Assembly: GCA_018648945.1 (NCBI GenBank)
Contig: JABGQJ010000177.1
Location: forward strand, 1-12,197
Length of the DNA: 12,197 nucleotides
From: Victivallales bacterium
GTDB taxonomy: Bacteria; Verrucomicrobiota; Lentisphaeria; Oligosphaerales; Lenti-02
Direction: 5' to 3'
The position numbers and the translations under genes are program-made. The notes under the pieces were generated by a model. The model did no database searches. It saw nothing but the letters and a program-made list of their open reading frames with translations, and was not told where the DNA came from. The number at the start of each line of letters is the position of its first letter. Positions within the stretch are counted from its first letter, which is position 1. Positions 8,501 through 12,197 of the stretch are shown here, in pieces.

Positions 8501-9451
8501 TGGCCTCATTTCAAAGGCGTGTGGGGGGTCCACCCGCGCTCATCGTGCACCTTCCCAAACGGCAAGTCGGCCTACACGAGCACCCGGAGCTCCTTTGTGG
8601 ACTACATGGTGTGGACGGCCCGGGAGGTGCATGACAAGCTGGGCTTCGACGGAGTCTATCTGGACGTGTCGCAGCCGATTCCCTCGCGCAACCCGTTCCA
8701 TGGCTCGGGCTACGAGCGCAACGGGAAACGCTATCCCACGGCCAACATCTTCGCCCTGCGCGAAGCTTTCAAGCGCATCTACAACGTCTACCACAGTGAG
8801 GGTCGCAATGGAACCATCTACCTGCACCAGACGGGGCTAGCTGCCACCATCGGGTTCGCAGACGTGACGACCGAGGGGGAAAGCTGGCTCGCCGAGGGCA
8901 AGAATGCCTACAGTCGGTTGACCCCGGACATCTTCCGGCTCAAGGACATGCGCATCCAGTACGGCACGCCCTACACCTGGTATACCTCGTTCAACTACCT
9001 GTACCGTGCCCAGAAGAGTCTGGGCAAGGGCAACCGCATCGAGGCACGCGAGATCCTGGCCTACACCTTGCCGCATCGCGTGCTTCCCGCTGTGTCCGAC
9101 GAGGCCATGTACCCGGTCTGGGACGCGCTGGACAAGTGGTGGACGGCCGCCACCTTCGTTCCCTACTGGAGCAAACGGCAGATCATCGCGTCGGCGACGA
9201 AGGACGTGTACGCCAGCCTGCTTGTGAAGGAAGCGGAGGGGAAAGCCCTGATCCTCTGCGGCAACTGGAGCGACGAGAGCAAGGCAGTTTCCCTGCAGAT
9301 CGCTTTCGCCAAGCTCTGGGACACGCGGAGGGTCCACGCCAGAACCGTTCTTGGCGGCGGCGTGCCGAGGCTCGAAGGCGATGACATCCGGTTCTCGCTG
9401 GCAGCGAAGACGTACGCTCTGATCGAGGTGGGAAGAGCAGGCCCGAAGTAG
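5555..9451 (+). CDS. Secreted multidomain putative glycoside hydrolase, DUF6067/GH123_N-type, with CBM4/9-like and CBM9-like domains
   Basis: This protein has 1298 residues. A signal peptide (about 1-28, core RLLLFLLGAAG, end LRAQ) is followed by a CBM4/9-like jelly roll at 40-195 (ELLANPSFE near its start), a CBM9-like module at 225-430 (VIDGRDSAGEW) and linker beta-domains at 430-640. The DUF6067 section runs from about 640 (WLNNTWGISDKAPAPW) through a beta-sandwich to about 890. A TIM-barrel-like region follows at 900-1210. Candidate catalytic acids are D1037 in GVYLDVS and E1107 or E1109 in TTEGES. The last 80 residues form a small beta domain typical of barrel glycosidases. Two TAG stops stand in tandem. 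It is preceded by 38 bp and followed by 43 bp, hence is in one operon with the GH140 and lyase genes. Family membership is fairly sure; no substrate is established. The adjacent Asp-Glu pair of GH123 hexosaminidases is not seen at the YLD strand. Confidence 0.8.
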   Translation: MVHSAMNPLAMSRLLLFLLGAAGTLRAQVAGADAMVFPAVELLANPSFETVQNGAIHPEGHRVDAASKDLVTVVNDYEQAFHGSICLRVENPTARWTWLGADAFTRAPRAVPVRLTVWMKGQGSAHFMLYYYDRQLLGTQKSPDFAVNSKEWQLYTWDMVLPATLEKDGQDLPLTKVAHHLRVKGNVSLDKLSFVRTADLPQVERRAFLAKADPRRPLLTIPKLKAMPVIDGRDSAGEWADASMTTGFHALGENAYADQQAQVQLGYDEECLYVAMQSRRGRVLRNDTKVRDKLWSKQHGAYEIWAESPKHGWVQILVTEFGGILMGSRDNAVSAGSAEVDFRCETRDSGAMQGGVLTFEKRVFTAELRIPFKSLGMGSPKAGDRLRINFTSDLAVDEGSQRKATDWLTWSPLGRFAETADYGEIVFGGSDLALRFAAVGDLNNAGIAFSGQVRNPGGRELGIASRVGTRGTPPSRTLFSQYTDLANQDDMAFGAEASVGVKRKEDLLFQANIGDLKSQLVLAALSIPFALRPSFSIDVVPDYAKGKLHVGLDVSKLNVLPATYVAEVAVTDKASEHVYVKTQMAARRGQAMPVVTLDLAEVNKGKPGDYVVQCFLLATAKGTQEQALAATTDYLRVPDLRQFVWLNNTWGISDKAPAPWQPVTVAGNQVKVTQREYLLSGSGLPAQVTALGEPLFARPPELRALVDGKQVSWAFREVRLLKTTDAAVTWAIEGRGGPLALKGTVRVEFDGFALWRVELSSEVKAVINRLWLAFPYAKDRSLYARGADFLTEFGSKHYSCLYNYQAGQEEEIVVAGHTPISLHGGWPWPQKFMNNIWIGDDHRGLALMHESDEFMFGERYVEIDQQGAENVLRYHFISEDVPIGPATGGFRYETAYQATPVKPRPPNPKLWHADMCPDDREKQGFKERVHAALLCYWALDPMCSATLARKYAPAATLRKMYGPGPRLTPYFGLNFVSEKVPEWPHFKGVWGVHPRSSCTFPNGKSAYTSTRSSFVDYMVWTAREVHDKLGFDGVYLDVSQPIPSRNPFHGSGYERNGKRYPTANIFALREAFKRIYNVYHSEGRNGTIYLHQTGLAATIGFADVTTEGESWLAEGKNAYSRLTPDIFRLKDMRIQYGTPYTWYTSFNYLYRAQKSLGKGNRIEAREILAYTLPHRVLPAVSDEAMYPVWDALDKWWTAATFVPYWSKRQIIASATKDVYASLLVKEAEGKALILCGNWSDESKAVSLQIAFAKLWDTRRVHARTVLGGGVPRLEGDDIRFSLAAKTYALIEVGRAGPK

Positions 9452-9494
9452 TAGCCACACAATCGCCTCCATCATCAGGACAGAGATCACCCGA

Positions 9495-12059
9495 ATGGCC
9501 AGTGACCGACAGAGATTTAGGCAGCAGATGAGAAGGGCTTTGACCATGGCATGTGTCTACCTGGTTGGGGCTGGTTCGCTCGGTCGTGGCGCGGAGTCGG
9601 GCGTGATCACGTGCACGGCCGAGCGGCTGCACGAGAAGGTGCGGAGTCGCCCGTATCCGCGGTCGGAGCATGTGGTGCACCTGAACCCGCCGCCGCTGAT
9701 CGTGCCAGGAAGGCGGGAGCGGGGGTGCCTCTACCGCTTCCAATTGTCCAAGGACCCGGGGTTCGGCGAGGCGGATACGATCACCTCGGAGCCCAAGCCG
9801 TGGGCGATGTTCAACCCGCACCGGGTTCTGTCGTCGGGCGTTTGGCACTGGCGATTCCGGGCCGGTGTGCCGGGGGCGGAGGCAGCGTGGAGCGAGCCGC
9901 TCCACTTCACGATCACCGATCAGACGGCTCGTTTCGCGACCCCGAAAGTGGACGTGTTCCTGGCTGGGATTCCGAAGGGCTCGCCCAGGACGCACCCGTT
10001 CCTGGTAGAGTGGGCCAAGGCCAAGTCGATTGCCGAGATCAAGAAGAGTAGAGAGTTCTCGCCCATGCTCGGGCGCGCCAGCGGGGCCTTGGAGAGGACC
10101 GCCCAGGTGGCCGCGCGGAAGCCTGGCGGGAAGGTGTCCATCGAGCGCATCGCGGGTGATATCGAGTTCCTGGCAAAGGCCTATCTGCTCACTGGCGACA
10201 AGACCTATCAGGACGCCCTGCTGACTCTCGGCACGCACTTGCTGCCGGTCGAAAGGAAGGTGGTCAATGGGTCGGGCAACTTCGGACGAGCAGCATGGGC
10301 CGACGGCATCGCCCTAGTCCTGGACTGCTGCCGCGACCGCATGGCGCCCGATGTCCGCGAGACCTATGTGGCGAAGCTTGCCGAGGCTACGCAGGCCGAG
10401 TACCCGCACCACGTGGGCAGGCAGGAGAGCACAATCTTCGACAACCATTTCTGGCAGCACTGCTACCGCAAGTTCCAGCGGGCCAGTCTCGTGTTGCTTT
10501 ACGAACGACCCGAGTCGAAGGAGATGGTGGAGTACTACTACGAGCTATGGACGGCGCGAGCCCCGGCCTCCGGTTTCAATCTGGAGGGAAACTGGGTCAA
10601 TGGCACGGGCTATTTCGGCACGAACATCCACACGCTCTACGATGTGCCCAGCCTGCTGAGCAGCTACACGGGGTTCAACTTCTTCGCGCACCCGTGGTTC
10701 CGGAATGCGGGGCGGGGCATGCTCTACTCGGCCCCGCCCGACTCGCTCAGCGATGGCTTCGGCGACGGCCACAGCAAGCGGCAGCGCCCATTCCGGACGC
10801 GGGCGGCGTTGGCCGATTTCCTCGCCAGAGAGCACAACGTTCCCTACGCCGGTTGGTATGCCAGGGAGTGCGACCGAACCGGCAGCGCTCTGGCGAGCGA
10901 CTACCTATTGCGCGAATACCGCGTCCTGAACGATCAACCCTACGCTGCCCCCGATCTGCCGCCGGACGCCCCCGATGCCGTGCTGTTCAAGGACTCCGGC
11001 GTTGCCGAGATGCACAGCGATATCCGAGACTATGGGAAGAACCTCTTCGTCTCCTTCAGGTCCAGCCCGTTCGGTTCCGGGAGTCATACCCTCGCCAACC
11101 AGAACTCGTTCAACATCCAGTACCGGGGGCAGGCGATCTTCCGGGCCAAGGGGCACTATTTCAACTTCTCCGACCCTCACAATCTCATGTCATACCGCCA
11201 CACGCGGGCCTCGAATTCCATTCTGGTCGATGGCATCGGGCAGCCCTTCTCGGCGGATGGGTATGGTTGGATCGCTCGCTTCTCCGAGAGCGACTCGATG
11301 GCGTACGCCCTCGGCGATGCCTCCAATGCCTACCGTGGGGCCTCGACGGACCCCATGTGGATCAAGAACTTCGCGCGGGCCGGGGTCGAGCAGTCGGTGG
11401 CGAATGGCTTCGGCAAGACGCCGCTAGGCCTCTTCCGCCGCCATGTGGTGCTGCTGCGCCCGAACACCGTGGTCATCTACGATGAACTGGCGGCCCGATC
11501 CCCGGTTCGTTTTGACTGGCTCCTACACAGCCCGCTAGAGATGCGCCAGACCGATGCCGGGGTCCGGGTGGAAGATGAGGAGACCGGGGTTGCCGCGGAG
11601 CTCAAGCTGTATTCCGGGCAAGACATCACTCCCGCAGTCGCCACGGGGTATCGGGTGCCGCCGGATATCTCCATCGCTAGGCGAAAGCCCAAGGGGCCGC
11701 TGCCCCAGGTTTGGAGCCTGACGGCATCCACGGAGCGCTGCGAGAATGCCTACATCCTCGCCGTGATCGCCGTTGGCGGGAAGGACGGCCTGCCGGGCAT
11801 GGACTCAGTATCGACCACAGGCACGGTCTCGGTCGGCCCTTGGCGCATCCAGGCCGAGCTCGACGCGACCAAGCCCGCCCACCTGCTGATCACGCGGGCA
11901 GACTCGCAGGTCGCCCTGGCATATGCTGTGCCAGAGATTACGGTCGGCAAGAGAACCAGGCGCGCGACGCACACCCAGTCCACGCTGGTCCTTGACCAGT
12001 CGCAGGGGAACGACTACTCCCAGGAGATCGTCGATTCCCTGCCCAGAACGTCATACTGA
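9495..12059 (+). CDS. Secreted heparinase II/III-like polysaccharide lyase (DUF4962 plus Hepar_II_III)
   Basis: This protein of 854 residues is a probable uronate-specific lyase cleaving by beta-elimination. Residues 12-35 look like a signal peptide (ALTMACVYLVGAGS). The ATG at 9528, with AGG six bases before it, is an alternative start giving a shorter, cleaner leader. Residues 58-140 form a fibronectin-like domain typical of DUF4962 proteins. An alpha/alpha toroid spans about 165-480, with DNHFWQH (H318) and NGTGYFG (Y373) as likely catalytic sites. Residues 490-850 form the beta-sandwich of the heparinase II/III family, with GSHTLANQNSFN (H531), NFSDPHNLMSYRHTR and DGIGQPFS. Relative to my memory of the family, the second His, the Asp and the later His that bind zinc are Leu533, Ala551 and Ser573. 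Length is usual for the family. It follows the DUF6067 gene by 43 bp. Confidence 0.85.
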   Translation: MASDRQRFRQQMRRALTMACVYLVGAGSLGRGAESGVITCTAERLHEKVRSRPYPRSEHVVHLNPPPLIVPGRRERGCLYRFQLSKDPGFGEADTITSEPKPWAMFNPHRVLSSGVWHWRFRAGVPGAEAAWSEPLHFTITDQTARFATPKVDVFLAGIPKGSPRTHPFLVEWAKAKSIAEIKKSREFSPMLGRASGALERTAQVAARKPGGKVSIERIAGDIEFLAKAYLLTGDKTYQDALLTLGTHLLPVERKVVNGSGNFGRAAWADGIALVLDCCRDRMAPDVRETYVAKLAEATQAEYPHHVGRQESTIFDNHFWQHCYRKFQRASLVLLYERPESKEMVEYYYELWTARAPASGFNLEGNWVNGTGYFGTNIHTLYDVPSLLSSYTGFNFFAHPWFRNAGRGMLYSAPPDSLSDGFGDGHSKRQRPFRTRAALADFLAREHNVPYAGWYARECDRTGSALASDYLLREYRVLNDQPYAAPDLPPDAPDAVLFKDSGVAEMHSDIRDYGKNLFVSFRSSPFGSGSHTLANQNSFNIQYRGQAIFRAKGHYFNFSDPHNLMSYRHTRASNSILVDGIGQPFSADGYGWIARFSESDSMAYALGDASNAYRGASTDPMWIKNFARAGVEQSVANGFGKTPLGLFRRHVVLLRPNTVVIYDELAARSPVRFDWLLHSPLEMRQTDAGVRVEDEETGVAAELKLYSGQDITPAVATGYRVPPDISIARRKPKGPLPQVWSLTASTERCENAYILAVIAVGGKDGLPGMDSVSTTGTVSVGPWRIQAELDATKPAHLLITRADSQVALAYAVPEITVGKRTRRATHTQSTLVLDQSQGNDYSQEIVDSLPRTSY

Positions 12060-12063
12060 GGGA
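12058..12063 (+). promoter_or_regulatory. Shine-Dalgarno-like GAGGGA overlapping the lyase stop codon
   Basis: GAGGGA begins inside the TGA stop (12057-12059) of the lyase gene and lies 10 bases before the next ATG at 12074. This tight arrangement suggests translational coupling of the two genes. Confidence 0.45.
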
Positions 12064-12073
12064 AACGGCGACT

Positions 12074-12197
12074 ATGGCAGCATCCCCCACAAGACATGTA
12101 CGGCGGCTCGTTGCGGCGATTGCAGTGTTCGCGGGAGTCTCGGCGTACTGCGCGCCCACCATCTCCGTGGCTCTCGAATTCAGCACCGACAACGGGG
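12074..12197 (+). CDS. N-terminus of an exported protein (3' end outside window)
   Basis: An ATG 14 bp after the lyase stop opens a frame that runs off the window after 41 codons. It begins with basic residues (TRHVRRL), then a hydrophobic stretch (VAAIAVFAGVSAYCA), a good type I signal peptide with cleavage probably after YCA. The mature part starts PTISVALEFSTDNG, likely a beta-strand. No family can be named from this. It is the next member of the polysaccharide operon, so another secreted carbohydrate-active enzyme is likely. The cysteine follows Tyr, not Gly/Ala/Ser, so a lipoprotein signal is not supported. Confidence 0.75.
   Translation, partial: MAASPTRHVRRLVAAIAVFAGVSAYCAPTISVALEFSTDNG

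Noticed and set aside
10295..11485. Open frame of 396 codons on the plus strand inside the lyase gene
   Set aside because: It is an alternative frame of the lyase gene, with Arg/Pro-rich composition and no domain.
12074..12197. Lipoprotein signal in the last gene
   Set aside because: The cysteine is preceded by Ser-Ala-Tyr, which does not fit a lipobox.

Overview
This is a GC-rich stretch of bacterial DNA coding almost entirely for secreted, multidomain polysaccharide-degrading enzymes. Very large proteins, N-terminal signal peptides, CBM9-like and CBM4/9-like modules, a DUF6067 (GH123_N-type) protein and hairpin-rich intergenic repeats, with no SusC/SusD or TonB genes in view, suggest the Planctomycetota/Verrucomicrobiota/Lentisphaerota (PVC) group or a similar lineage such as Armatimonadota or Hydrogenedentota. 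This placement is inference; no rRNA or marker gene is present.

Layout: (1) 2-136 (+), the last 44 codons of an unidentified protein. (2) 137-562, a convergent intergenic region with a 106-bp tandem repeat (two full copies plus a 37-bp third start), each full unit carrying two hairpins. (3) 563-3943 (-), a secreted right-handed beta-helix enzyme resembling GH141, followed by a CBM9-like domain and a C-terminal sugar-binding-like module; it starts at GTG behind a clear Shine-Dalgarno. (4) 3944-4193, a divergent promoter region with a 14-bp palindrome near the minus-strand gene. (5) A probable operon on the plus strand: a GH140/DUF4038 apiosidase-like enzyme without a signal peptide (4194-5516), a 1298-residue secreted DUF6067-type putative glycosidase (5555-9451), a secreted DUF4962/heparinase II-III-like lyase (9495-12059), and the start of another exported protein (12074 to the edge). 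Gaps within this operon are 38, 43 and 14 bp and show no terminator.

Functional picture: the genes form a polysaccharide utilisation locus of the kind seen in bacteria lacking Sus-type loci. Lyase and beta-helix enzymes would cut a uronate-containing polymer outside the cytoplasm, the DUF6067 protein would act on the products, and the apiosidase-like enzyme would act inside the cell. GH141 and GH140 enzymes are both known from rhamnogalacturonan-II degradation in Bacteroides, so a complex pectin or apiose/fucose-containing plant or algal glycan is a reasonable guess at the substrate, but not proven by sequence.

The most notable details are the apparent loss of all three zinc-ligand positions in the heparinase-like protein, the DUF6067 protein lacking the adjacent Asp-Glu pair of GH123 at its most likely active-site strand, and the two-hairpin tandem repeat.
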